Both the position numbers and the translations under genes were made by a program. The notes below the pieces were generated by a model, which was given only the letters and a program-made list of their open reading frames with translations, made no database searches and was not told where the DNA came from. Positions 51,501-59,412 of a stretch of 64,000 nt of DNA are shown piece by piece; within the stretch, counting starts at the first letter, position 1; every line of letters begins with the position of its first letter. The DNA comes from Gemmatimonadota bacterium (GTDB lineage: Bacteria; Gemmatimonadota; Gemmatimonadetes; Gemmatimonadales; Gemmatimonadaceae), in NCBI GenBank assembly GCA_026387915.1, contig JAPLKS010000013.1, forward strand, positions 124,001-188,000. Direction: 5' to 3'.

Positions 51501-53510
51501 GTGGCACCAACGGTAGGAGCCGTTTTTCTTCCTTATACGCTGATCAATCGCGTACGGCACATCGGTCGCGGCGTGCGCATCGAGCGCGGCTTGCACACGG
51601 GCACGATCGTCGGGGTGGATCAACTCCATCAGCCGGAGCCCGCCTGCCGCCATCTCGCCGACCTCGTAGCCCAGCAGTTGCTCGCACCGAGGCGAATAGT
51701 AGCGCGACGCGTCGCGGTAGTTCCACTCCCAAATCCCGTCACTGGTGGCGCGCGCCGCACGACCGAACCGGGCCTCACTGGCCGCCCGAGCCTCTGCTTC
51801 CGCAGCTATTTGCCGAGAGAGTTTCAACTCGCGGGCGAGGGCCTGATGGCTCCCTCTCGTCAACTGCGTGGCGACGGCATACGACAGACTCACGACGACG
51901 AGCAGCCCAAGGAGCAGATTGAGCAAGAACGTGCGCCGCACGGGCGTTAACACTTCATCGCGGTCCATCTTTGCCAGCAACACCCATGGCGTCCGTGGAA
52001 CGTGGATGCCTGCGAAGAGCACCGCATGCTGGCGGTAATCCACCGCCCGCCCGGTGAGTTCACCCGGGGAGCGCGCCATCTGCACGAGCGCCAGCTGCGT
52101 CGTCGGATCGTTCGTCGCCTTCTTCGTCATCGCGAGTCCGCGGTCGAATCGCACATCGCTCAAAAACTCTACACTGTCTGGACCGGTGCGCCCAAGCACG
52201 AACTCACCGGTCTCACTCTCAAATGGCCAGTCATGTGTGACCGCAAATAGACTTTGCGCCGCGTTCGACTGAAAGCGGACGACGCCTTGCTGTTCCGCCG
52301 CCCCGCCGGCCGCTCGCCCAACCGCAGCGTAAAAGGCGAGGTGCGTGTGCCCACCAGCCGCGTCGCGATGCAAGTCTTCAAACGCCACCGTTTGCTGGGA
52401 TGCCGAGAACCGGCGTATCGCGGAATCGTCGCCAGCGGTCAAGCCTTCCTCACTGGCGGGAACGGTCAGCACCAGTCGACCCGCGCGATCAAAGAGGGTG
52501 ATGTCTGTGAAGCCTTTGGCATTTCGCATGGCTTCGAACGTCGCCGTCACCTGCATTCGCGTGCGCGCATCGCGAGGGTTCGCTAACAGCGCGCTGACAG
52601 CATTTGCCAACACCGGCGCGCGCGTCACGATCTCGGCGTCCCCGCGGCGCTCGCTCAACCACGTCGTCACCTGCCGTGACCTGGCGTGTACAATGACACG
52701 CAGGTTTTCGCGTACCTCTTGCTGCGCAGCGGCCGCCGCTTGCTCGTACGCGACACGAAACCCGACGACAACAGTTCCGCCGAACACCAGCACCACGAGC
52801 CCGAACGTCGATGCGAACGACAAATGGGCCGACTTGCCCTCGCGATCTACCAGCACGCTCCGCGGCCACTCCGTGCGCTGGAGACGCATGGCGAAGCTCG
52901 TGCCAAGCAACGCAATCGCCAGTGCGCTCGCCGGGGGAAGGATGGTCGTATCGTTCCACTGTAAAGGCGCGCCCAACAGGGCCGACACGAGGGCCGTCCC
53001 GCTGAGGAGGAGGAGGAGCATCGCGAGGAGCCCCCCCAGGCCCATGAGCAGGCGCCGACCATACCGCTGGTAGAGCGCACGGTCGAGCCCCAGCAACGCG
53101 ATCACTCCGAACGGCACTAATACTTGCCACTCGACATAGAACAGCGGCAACAGGGCGTCTGGATCCGTTGCGCGCGTGATCAGCGACAGTCGCGGCGCAC
53201 CAATCTGCCACAGGGTCCACGCCGCACTTTGCAACAGCAACGCGAACGTGAGGGCAGCGCCGGCCACATCATACCGCGCCGTCGTAACGCCTTCGCGCTG
53301 AAGGAGCGCGGATCGGGCCGCAAGCCCGAACGCAAGAAAGAGCAGCGCCACCCCCGGCATCAGCCGTGTGCCATCGGCGACGATCTCCGTCCACCGCGAT
53401 TCGCCGATGCCCCACGCGAGCGCCGTCAAGATCCCCAGCAGGGCGAGCGCTCCACCGAACTGGGAGACACGAGTAAGAGCGATCGTTTCGCTGTCGCGTT
53501 CAACGGACAT
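48552..53510 (-). CDS. Large membrane-bound multi-sensor hybrid histidine kinase
   Basis: A 1652-residue kinase. Residues about 15-210 hold six hydrophobic helices. A further helix (about 235-255) precedes a periplasmic Cache-like region (255-525) and another helix (528-548). Then come PAS (about 580-695), PAS (710-825), GAF (845-1000), PAS (1015-1135) and PAS (1140-1255). HisKA follows with His1278 in [11 protein letters not shown], then an HATPase with [10 protein letters not shown] and DNGCGM-type boxes, and a C-terminal REC domain with [12 protein letters not shown] and LAKPF. All kinase residues look intact. It senses extracellular and redox or ligand cues. It lies 14 nt downstream of a stand-alone REC gene. 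The ligand is unknown. Confidence 0.92.
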   Translation of the reverse strand: MSVERDSETIALTRVSQFGGALALLGILTALAWGIGESRWTEIVADGTRLMPGVALLFLAFGLAARSALLQREGVTTARYDVAGAALTFALLLQSAAWTLWQIGAPRLSLITRATDPDALLPLFYVEWQVLVPFGVIALLGLDRALYQRYGRRLLMGLGGLLAMLLLLLSGTALVSALLGAPLQWNDTTILPPASALAIALLGTSFAMRLQRTEWPRSVLVDREGKSAHLSFASTFGLVVLVFGGTVVVGFRVAYEQAAAAAQQEVRENLRVIVHARSRQVTTWLSERRGDAEIVTRAPVLANAVSALLANPRDARTRMQVTATFEAMRNAKGFTDITLFDRAGRLVLTVPASEEGLTAGDDSAIRRFSASQQTVAFEDLHRDAAGGHTHLAFYAAVGRAAGGAAEQQGVVRFQSNAAQSLFAVTHDWPFESETGEFVLGRTGPDSVEFLSDVRFDRGLAMTKKATNDPTTQLALVQMARSPGELTGRAVDYRQHAVLFAGIHVPRTPWVLLAKMDRDEVLTPVRRTFLLNLLLGLLVVVSLSYAVATQLTRGSHQALARELKLSRQIAAEAEARAASEARFGRAARATSDGIWEWNYRDASRYYSPRCEQLLGYEVGEMAAGGLRLMELIHPDDRARVQAALDAHAATDVPYAIDQRIRKKNGSYRWCHVRGELERDAEGMPLRFSGTVRDAEDQKQADLALRGALADAQRFRDALDHVPTVVFMKDTHGRYTYGNVPTLATLGVSADQLIGSDDRDYFPADAVARIQAVDEQVVRGEPATNEFESALNGESVTYLQVKTPIRVNGDSGAVTGLLGISVDITARKQQEARIRRLSEFYAAIAFANETMASSRSERELFEGICQAAVSYGKLQMAWIGVINEHTGNVVPVANVGDDNGYLQNVEISVDPHLPSGRGPTARAIRDRVPFWVQEFLHDPLTEHWLARAEKSGWKSSAALPLFRNGEAVGALTLYSSEPNVFDEEVRRLLVDMAANIGIALERFSNEKARLASEVALSISEKRLRLGLQTASTTVFNQDAQLRYVWIYHPQGLHLPSDPIVGATDAELFPADVAARITTTKQRVLQSGNAEREEFVIRRDGIVHVADMVIEPERDAGGTVIGIVGASVDVTARWDAERVLRLQGAALEAASSTILITDREGAIEWCNAAFTTTTGYTAEEALGRRTGDIANTEPQNRSAYERMWEAIREGRAWTGELVNQRKDGSLFTEDVTITPLRDDAGAITHFIAVKQDITERKSLEEQFRQSQKMESVGRLAGGVAHDFNNMLSVILGRTELALRQVEGTPKLKAGLNEIHSAALRSAELTRQLLAFARKQAVMPVVLDINVAVANSINLLKRLISEDVALDWQPSESVWPTYMDPGQVDQIMANLCVNARDAIMGHSDFAPASGFGTVMIATSNCRLDTEFCALHIDAQPGDYVRLTVRDNGCGMSSDVRARIFEPFFTTKSVGEGTGLGLATVYGAVKQSHGFILVTSAPNEGTSFDIYIPRHTGVMPRSLPQQQEEVEGGTETILLVEDEQQVLNLTKLALRELGYTVIGAGSPAEALRRSVEYQAPIHLLLTDVVMPGMNGRQLAEMLSESRPDMKILFMSGYSSQVGSGTPVLDAQAPSLAKPFTLAALALKVRSVVGSASAESER

Positions 53511-53524
53511 CGGCGCTCGCGCTC

Positions 53525-53923
53525 CTACCGCGGTGACGAGGGAGAGTCCGCCGGCGGCGTGGCCAGCACCTGCGCTACGGTATCGAGCAACAGCTGCGAC
53601 GAGAATGGCTTTTGCAAGGTGGCCGCTGCACCGAGTGAGGCCGCCATGTCGAGATAGTCGGCGGCGTCGCCCCGCCCACCGCCGGACATCGCAATGATCT
53701 TCAACGCCGGCCACCGTTGCCGGATTTCCATGATGGTCTCAATGCCCTCTTTGTCTGGCATCACAAGATCCGTGACCACGAGATCAAACAACTCACGCTC
53801 GACCGCCGCAATGGCGGATGCGCCGTCGTCGGCCTGCGTGACGAGGTGCGCATCGAGTTCCAGCACCTCGGCCAAGAGTTCGCGAACCGCGAATTCGTCG
53901 TCTACCAGCAGAATCTTCGCCAT
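53525..53923 (-). CDS. Single-domain response regulator (REC only)
   Basis: A 132-residue CheY-like receiver: ILLVDDEFAVRELLAEVLEL, phosphoacceptor Asp in LVVTDLVMPDKEG, the Ser/Thr position in IIAMSGGGRG and the lysine in TLQKPFS. No output domain follows. It is the gene directly upstream of the large hybrid kinase (14 nt), so it likely receives or drains phosphate from it. MAKILL at 53923 is chosen as start over an upstream extension, since the extension lacks receiver character. Confidence 0.92.
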   Translation of the reverse strand: MAKILLVDDEFAVRELLAEVLELDAHLVTQADDGASAIAAVERELFDLVVTDLVMPDKEGIETIMEIRQRWPALKIIAMSGGGRGDAADYLDMAASLGAAATLQKPFSSQLLLDTVAQVLATPPADSPSSPR

Positions 53924-53984
53924 GCTGTCTCCACGCAGTCGTGGCACCCGTTGCCACGCAGTGATCTTCACCGCTGCACCCCTA

Positions 53985-55334
53985 CTACGGTCTAGCCGTC
54001 AGCCGCGCCTCCAGCGCACGGTGTAGTACCTCGTCGACGGTCGAGAGCAACGCATTGACCGTGAATGGTTTGTCCAGAAATGCCACGACCGCCCCGGGCG
54101 CTCCGGCCCAGGATACGGGACCGTGCACGTAGCCGGACATGTAGATCACGCGCACAGCCGGTGTGATGGCCGTGATCTGGTCGATCATCGTCATCCCGGT
54201 CATGCCCGGCATGATCACGTCTGTCACGATCGCTGCAGGACGTCGCGCCTCACCCACCGCAGCAAAGTGGCGGATCGCCTCCTTGGGATCGTCCGTCTCC
54301 CACACGTCATACCCTTCGCCCGCGAGCGCCAGCCGGACCGATTCGCGTACCTCACGGTCGTCATCCACGACAAAGAGACGTTCCTTGCTTGGCGTCGCCT
54401 CGCCTGCTTTCATCGGCGTCACGATCGCTGTCGACTCCGGCGTTGGCACGGCGAACTCCGCTGCGGTGGTGACACGATCGCGTCCCTCACTCTTGGAGGT
54501 GTACAACGCCCGATCAGCGGCGGCGAGGAGTACCTCATATGACCCCATCCCCGGCTGATGCACCGCAATACCCGCGCTCACCGTCTGCCGGCCCCACGCA
54601 AATTGCCGTTCGCGCATTTGGTGCAACACGCGCTCGGCAAACACCGTCGCCGATGCCGCCTCGCTCGCCCGCAACACCGACACAAACTCTTCTCCGCCAA
54701 AACGCGCCGACAGGTCCTGCCCGCGCGTATTGTCACGCAGCACCTCCCCAAACTGGCGCAACGCGTCATCACCTGCGGCGTGACCGTGGGTATCGTTGAC
54801 GCGTTTGAAGTGGTCCAGATCGAACACCACCACCGTGATCGGATGCCCGCGTTCCGCGGCGGCGAACGCCGTCTCAAGTGCCACATCCAACTGCCGGCGG
54901 TTGGGCAAGCCCGTCAGTCGGTCAACAAGCGCCATATCCTCCGCCGACCGCCGCTCACGGTTGAGCGCCTCCGCGAGCACGGCAATGCCAATCGATACCA
55001 CGAGATACACCAGCACAATCGCCAGCAAGAGCGACCAGTTGGGTTCGGCAATGTCGAATGCCACCACGCTCACCTGCGTTGCCGTGATCACCGCCATGCC
55101 GCCGGCGAGTGCCACGGCAACACCACGGAGCCCGCGATAGTACGCGAGCAGAAACGCGGGGATCAGTGCGGGGAGCCACACGAGCGTTCCGAACCCCGCA
55201 TTGGTGAAATCCGGAAAGCTCAACACGGCCACCACGGGCACGGCAAACGCCATGAGGGAAATCACGAGCGCGCGCGGCGGCACGACCCGGTCTTCCGGAC
55301 TGCGGGCGGGCGCGAGTGGAATTCGTGGGGGCAT
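53985..55334 (-). CDS. Membrane diguanylate cyclase with C-terminal receiver domain
   Basis: A 449-residue protein. About five to six transmembrane helices (20-125) lead through a short coil to a GGDEF domain (about 145-300) with DRLTGLPNRR, FDLDHFKRVNDTHGH and active-site RFGGEEF. An RGQD I-site lies five residues before GGEEF, so product inhibition by c-di-GMP is likely. A C-terminal REC domain (about 330-445) has VVDDD, VTDVIMPGMTG and LDKPFT. This is the reverse of the usual REC-GGDEF order. Its ATG overlaps the stop of the upstream REC-EAL gene by 1 nt (TGATG), pairing c-di-GMP synthesis with its breakdown. Confidence 0.92.
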   Translation of the reverse strand: MPPRIPLAPARSPEDRVVPPRALVISLMAFAVPVVAVLSFPDFTNAGFGTLVWLPALIPAFLLAYYRGLRGVAVALAGGMAVITATQVSVVAFDIAEPNWSLLLAIVLVYLVVSIGIAVLAEALNRERRSAEDMALVDRLTGLPNRRQLDVALETAFAAAERGHPITVVVFDLDHFKRVNDTHGHAAGDDALRQFGEVLRDNTRGQDLSARFGGEEFVSVLRASEAASATVFAERVLHQMRERQFAWGRQTVSAGIAVHQPGMGSYEVLLAAADRALYTSKSEGRDRVTTAAEFAVPTPESTAIVTPMKAGEATPSKERLFVVDDDREVRESVRLALAGEGYDVWETDDPKEAIRHFAAVGEARRPAAIVTDVIMPGMTGMTMIDQITAITPAVRVIYMSGYVHGPVSWAGAPGAVVAFLDKPFTVNALLSTVDEVLHRALEARLTARP

Positions 55335-56539
55335 CACGCGACCCGACCCTGCCACTGCGGCACCCACTGTGTGAGTCCTAACTCTGACATGGGCCGCGCC
55401 ACATAGTAGCCCTGCACCATATCGCACCCGAGTTCAGCCAACAGATTCCAGTCCTCTCGTGTTTCCACACCCTCTGCCACTGATGTCATCCCGAGATCGC
55501 GCGCAAGCGCGAGGCTCGCCTCCACCACTGATCGCTGCGTAAACGACGTAGAACAACCGTGCACAAAGCCGCGATCAATTTTGATCTCGTTGAATGGCAA
55601 CTGTCGTAAGTGCGAGAGACCGGAATTCCCAGTGCCGAAATCATCCACGGAGAGATTGAACCGCTTGAGTCGTAGCCGGGTAGATACTTCAGACATTCGG
55701 TTCGCATCGCGTGCGACCTGCGTCTCCGTGAGCTCGAGCGTGATGCGATCATTCGGCACGTTGGCGTCGCGCGCCATCGCCTCAATGCGCTCGGGAAGGT
55801 CCAGCTTGTCGAAGGCGCTCGCCGAGAGATTCACCGCGACCGCGAGGTCTCGTCCATCCGCGCGCCATCGCCCCGCACAGCTAATGGCCGCCTGGAGCGC
55901 ATAGTCATTGAGCTGGTCGGCGAACTCCGTTGAGCTCTCGAGGAACGGAACAAAGGCGCCTGGCAGAATGAGTCCGAGCGTGGGATGCTGCCATCGCACG
56001 AGGGCTTCGGCCGAGCTGAACCGGCCGGACTTCATGTGCACCTTCGGCTGATAGTGCAGGTGCATCTCGCCGCGACGAAACGCCTCGGGGAGATCGCCCG
56101 TCGGAGCCACCACGGCGGCGCGCTGTGGCGTGGCAGCGGCCGTCGTCATTTGCGAGAGGAGCGACGCCATGCGGCGAAGGTCTACCGGCTTTCGCACCGC
56201 GCCGAGCACATGTAGCCCTTGGGCCGCCGCCAACATGCCCGCCGTCTCGAGAATGCGCGGTTCCTCAACGCTCATCACCACCACCCACGCCTCAATTCCC
56301 ACGGCGGCAAGGGCCCGCAGCGTCTCAACGCCGTCAGACTCCGGCATCTGCAAATCGCAGAGGATCAGATCAAACTGTGTGCCCGGCACCGTTACGGCCG
56401 CCAACGCCTCTCGTCCGCTGCCAACCGTCACCACGCGCCCCACGCCGAGCGTCTCGAGTACGAGCCGCACGTATTCGCGCACTTCTTCCTGGTCGTCAAT
56501 GACCAGTGCCGCGTATTGGGCCAACGGAATGGGGGGCAT
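55334..56539 (-). CDS. REC-EAL c-di-GMP phosphodiesterase, RocR-like
   Basis: A 401-residue REC-EAL protein. The receiver (about 1-130) has VIDDQ, CDLQMPESDG, and the RocR-type helix to LGAVRKP. The EAL domain (about 150-395) keeps every catalytic element I looked for: AEALVRW, VNLSAS, ELTET, DDFGTGNSG, IKIDRGFV, AEGVE and VQGYYVARPM. It should hydrolyse c-di-GMP to pGpG under control of receiver phosphorylation. It is followed directly, with a 1-nt overlap, by the diguanylate cyclase gene. Among the four REC-EAL proteins of the window it is the only one that looks active. Confidence 0.94.
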   Translation of the reverse strand: MPPIPLAQYAALVIDDQEEVREYVRLVLETLGVGRVVTVGSGREALAAVTVPGTQFDLILCDLQMPESDGVETLRALAAVGIEAWVVVMSVEEPRILETAGMLAAAQGLHVLGAVRKPVDLRRMASLLSQMTTAAATPQRAAVVAPTGDLPEAFRRGEMHLHYQPKVHMKSGRFSSAEALVRWQHPTLGLILPGAFVPFLESSTEFADQLNDYALQAAISCAGRWRADGRDLAVAVNLSASAFDKLDLPERIEAMARDANVPNDRITLELTETQVARDANRMSEVSTRLRLKRFNLSVDDFGTGNSGLSHLRQLPFNEIKIDRGFVHGCSTSFTQRSVVEASLALARDLGMTSVAEGVETREDWNLLAELGCDMVQGYYVARPMSELGLTQWVPQWQGRVA

Positions 56540-56623
56540 TTCGTAACAGCAGTTCGGGGGGGGTGGCGTCTCGTGATGTGGGTGGCGCTGGTGTTCGGTG
56601 GTGCGTGTGACCGGTGGTGCGCG

Positions 56624-57826
56624 TTATTGGTTGTGCATCATCCATTGCGTGACCCAAATCCCGAGTCCCGCCTCCGGCATGGCATGCGCAATAAAGTTGC
56701 CTTGTCCCACTTCGCATCCGAGTTCGTCGAGCAGATTCCAGTCTGGGCGACTGGCCACACCCGCGCATACCGTCGCGAGCTTGAGACTTCGCGCAAGGGC
56801 GAGGCCCGCTTCGACCATGGCGCGCTTGCTGTCGGACCTGGAACAACCGTCCACGCACTCGCGCGACAACTTTAACTCACCAAACGGAATCTTGAGGATT
56901 TCTTCGATGCCGGAATGCACGCCGGTGAAGTCGTTGAGCGCGAGCCGGAATCCCTTGATACGCAGCCGTGCGGCCACGTCAATCAGGGTGGCGAGATCGC
57001 TTCCAATGGTCGTTTCGCCTACTTCGATCGTGATCCGCGCCGGTTGCACTTTGTGTTCGCGCGCCAACTGCTCAATGAACTCGGGGAGATCGAGTTGCCC
57101 CAGTACCTTGGGCGACAGATTCACCGACACGCCGATCTCGCGTCCATCGGCCTGCCAGCGGGCGCAAGCCGCCACGGCTTCGCGCAAAATAAATTGAGTG
57201 AGCGTGCTCAACTGCGAGCTCGACCGTTCGGCGAGCGCGAGCAAGGCGTCGGACCGAATGACGCCGTGTGTGGGATGCGTCCACCGTACGAGGGCCTCGG
57301 CGCCGACGCACACGCCACTCCGCATCACGATTCTCGGCTGATAGTGAATTTCCATCGCTTTTCGCTCGAGTGCCTCAGCGACCTCGGCTTCGGAAATCAC
57401 CGGTGCGTCCTCGGGAGGCGGTGCCGCAACTTCCGTGGTTCTCCGCAGTACCGCCTCAAGCTTGTCCGCCGTAAGCGGCTTGGAGACCTCGCCGACAATA
57501 TGGAGACCACCGAGCGTGGCCAGCAGGCCGGCACTTTCAATGACGCGCTCGTCCTCAACGCTGAGAATGGCGACCGTGCACTGCAAACCCAGCTTGCCCA
57601 TGGTGCGAATGGTCTCGATGCCGTCCATCTCCGGCATCCGCAGATCGCAGAGGATGAGGTCGAATGCCGCGCCAGGCGCCGTCACCGTCTGGAGCGCGGC
57701 GCGGCCGCTCGACGCCTCCTCGACCTGCGTCACATTGAACATGAGCAGTTGGTCGCGCACAAACTTGCGCACGTGGACTTGGTCGTCAACGATGAGTACG
57801 CGGAGTGCGGAGAAGTCGTCAGTCAT
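56624..57826 (-). CDS. REC-EAL protein with partly lost catalytic residues
   Basis: A 400-residue REC-EAL protein. The receiver is intact (IVDDQ, CDLRMPEMDG, VSKPLT). In the EAL domain AEALVRW, VNLSP, the Glu of EVGET and the QG motif remain. DDFGTG has become NDFTGV (first metal Asp lost), KID reads KLS and EGVE reads AGVA. Without those residues c-di-GMP hydrolysis is unlikely, though binding is possible. It lies 84 nt downstream of nothing on its strand but the pseudokinase gene (start 59412, stop 57859, 32 nt before), so the two are probably co-transcribed. It resembles the protein at 47343 more than the active one at 55334. Confidence 0.9.
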   Translation of the reverse strand: MTDDFSALRVLIVDDQVHVRKFVRDQLLMFNVTQVEEASSGRAALQTVTAPGAAFDLILCDLRMPEMDGIETIRTMGKLGLQCTVAILSVEDERVIESAGLLATLGGLHIVGEVSKPLTADKLEAVLRRTTEVAAPPPEDAPVISEAEVAEALERKAMEIHYQPRIVMRSGVCVGAEALVRWTHPTHGVIRSDALLALAERSSSQLSTLTQFILREAVAACARWQADGREIGVSVNLSPKVLGQLDLPEFIEQLAREHKVQPARITIEVGETTIGSDLATLIDVAARLRIKGFRLALNDFTGVHSGIEEILKIPFGELKLSRECVDGCSRSDSKRAMVEAGLALARSLKLATVCAGVASRPDWNLLDELGCEVGQGNFIAHAMPEAGLGIWVTQWMMHNQ

Positions 57827-57858
57827 GGGGGGCGAGTCTGTGGGAGAAGTTGGGGCGA

Positions 57859-59412
57859 TTATTCGATCGTTCCCGCTGACGCGGGATACAGCGTGGCGTA
57901 AATGGTGCGCACGACGTCCTGCAGCGTGTATGGCTTTGCCAGCAACGGCCAGGCCACTGAGTCAGAGCCGGCCCCTTGCTGCGTACGCGTTGTGCCACTC
58001 GTGACGACGAGCATACGCACGCCGGGGAGCATCCGTTTGCATTCGACGGCCAGCATTCGGCCATCGCCGTCGGCAAACACATCACTTGTCACCAGCACAT
58101 CCACGGTCGTTGTGGGCGAGGCGGCAATCCGAAGCGCTTCGTTGACGGTAGACGCGACCGCCACCTCAAAACCGTGCTCGGCTAGTCCGGCAGAGATCGC
58201 GTCACGCACGAGCGCGTCGGGCTCTACAAAGAGCACGGAAATCGCGCGGGCACCCGGAGTCGGCGGTATCGCTGGCATCGCGGCCACCGTCGCCGCGATC
58301 TGCCTCGGCAACCATACGGTGTACCTCGTTCCGTGCTCTGGGACACTTTCCACCTGAAGCTCTCCGTGCAACGCGCGCACGATGCTACGCACGGCGAGCA
58401 GTCCAATACCAGTCCACACGTCGGGCGAAGCGGGTGGGACTTCCGGCTCAAAGAGTGTTGCGAGCTCCGTAGCACTCATTGCGGCTCCGGAGTTGCTCAC
58501 CGAGAGCCGCACGTACTCCCCCGCCACGAGGACCCCTGCCATCACGTTCGAATCACTCACCGTGGTATTCGCGGTCTCCACCTTGAGCGTGCCACCCGTC
58601 GGCATCGCCCCGATGGCCTGCAGCACCAGCGTCATCACCACTTGTTCAATCTGGCCGGCGTCGGCCAGCACGAGGCCGAGGGATTCGTCGAGCAGAAATG
58701 ATTTATTGATATTCGGAGGTAAGGCGCGCTCGACCGCCGCACGCAGCGTACGGAGGAGCAGATTCAGATCAATCGCACTTATGGCGCCGGCGCTCCGGCG
58801 GCTGAGCGCCAGCAACTGACGCGAAAGCCCTGCCGCCGCTTCCGCCGCCGAATGGATTCGGCCCAGCCGGTCTTTCAACGTCTCGTCGCTCGCTTTCATC
58901 GCCAGCAGTTCGCAATAGCCTTGAATCACGACGAGCAGATTATTGAAATCGTGCGCAAACACATTGGCGAGCTGACTGGCGGCCGCCTGCTTCTGCGCGT
59001 GCCAGAGCTCCTCGACCAATCGGCTCTCGTCCGAAATGTCCGTGCACATCACGCACGCACCGACGCGCGTGCGATCGCTATCGTACACTGGATGGATGGT
59101 GGCACGGAGCCGGTGAGTCAGTGCGTCACCCGAAACGGCTTCCACGCGCACACCGCTGACCGCCACCCCACGTTGCAATGACTCGCGCGCCCGATCTTCC
59201 AGTGAGGGATGCGAGGTCGGGAGCAATGCCGCCAACGTGCGCCCAAGATGATCCGCGTATGGACGGCCCGTGAGCGCCGTAAACGCGGGATTCACCCAGC
59301 GGGCGCACAACTCGGTATCCACGAACGCGACCGCATACGGCGCGTCCTGCCACGCCGCCACTAGCACGGCAGGGAGCGCCTCCCCTGTGAAAACCGGAGC
59401 AGCGGTCGTCAT
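57859..59412 (-). CDS. PAS-histidine kinase-REC protein, probable pseudokinase
   Basis: A 517-residue protein: PAS domain (about 15-130), HisKA with His154 in VFAHDFNNLL, HATPase-like domain (about 215-370) and REC-like domain (about 390-515). The ATP-binding boxes are altered: the N-box Asn is Gln265 (LVLQAIGAM), the G1 Asp is Asn307 (VSNSGAAM), while the C-terminal G2-like TGIGLLAV is only partly kept. The receiver phosphoacceptor aligns with Ser443, next to Asp444. It could therefore be phosphorylated by another kinase on His154 but not autophosphorylate. Its start overlaps the upstream intact kinase by 4 nt, so the two are made together. Confidence 0.88.
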   Translation of the reverse strand: MTTAAPVFTGEALPAVLVAAWQDAPYAVAFVDTELCARWVNPAFTALTGRPYADHLGRTLAALLPTSHPSLEDRARESLQRGVAVSGVRVEAVSGDALTHRLRATIHPVYDSDRTRVGACVMCTDISDESRLVEELWHAQKQAAASQLANVFAHDFNNLLVVIQGYCELLAMKASDETLKDRLGRIHSAAEAAAGLSRQLLALSRRSAGAISAIDLNLLLRTLRAAVERALPPNINKSFLLDESLGLVLADAGQIEQVVMTLVLQAIGAMPTGGTLKVETANTTVSDSNVMAGVLVAGEYVRLSVSNSGAAMSATELATLFEPEVPPASPDVWTGIGLLAVRSIVRALHGELQVESVPEHGTRYTVWLPRQIAATVAAMPAIPPTPGARAISVLFVEPDALVRDAISAGLAEHGFEVAVASTVNEALRIAASPTTTVDVLVTSDVFADGDGRMLAVECKRMLPGVRMLVVTSGTTRTQQGAGSDSVAWPLLAKPYTLQDVVRTIYATLYPASAGTIE

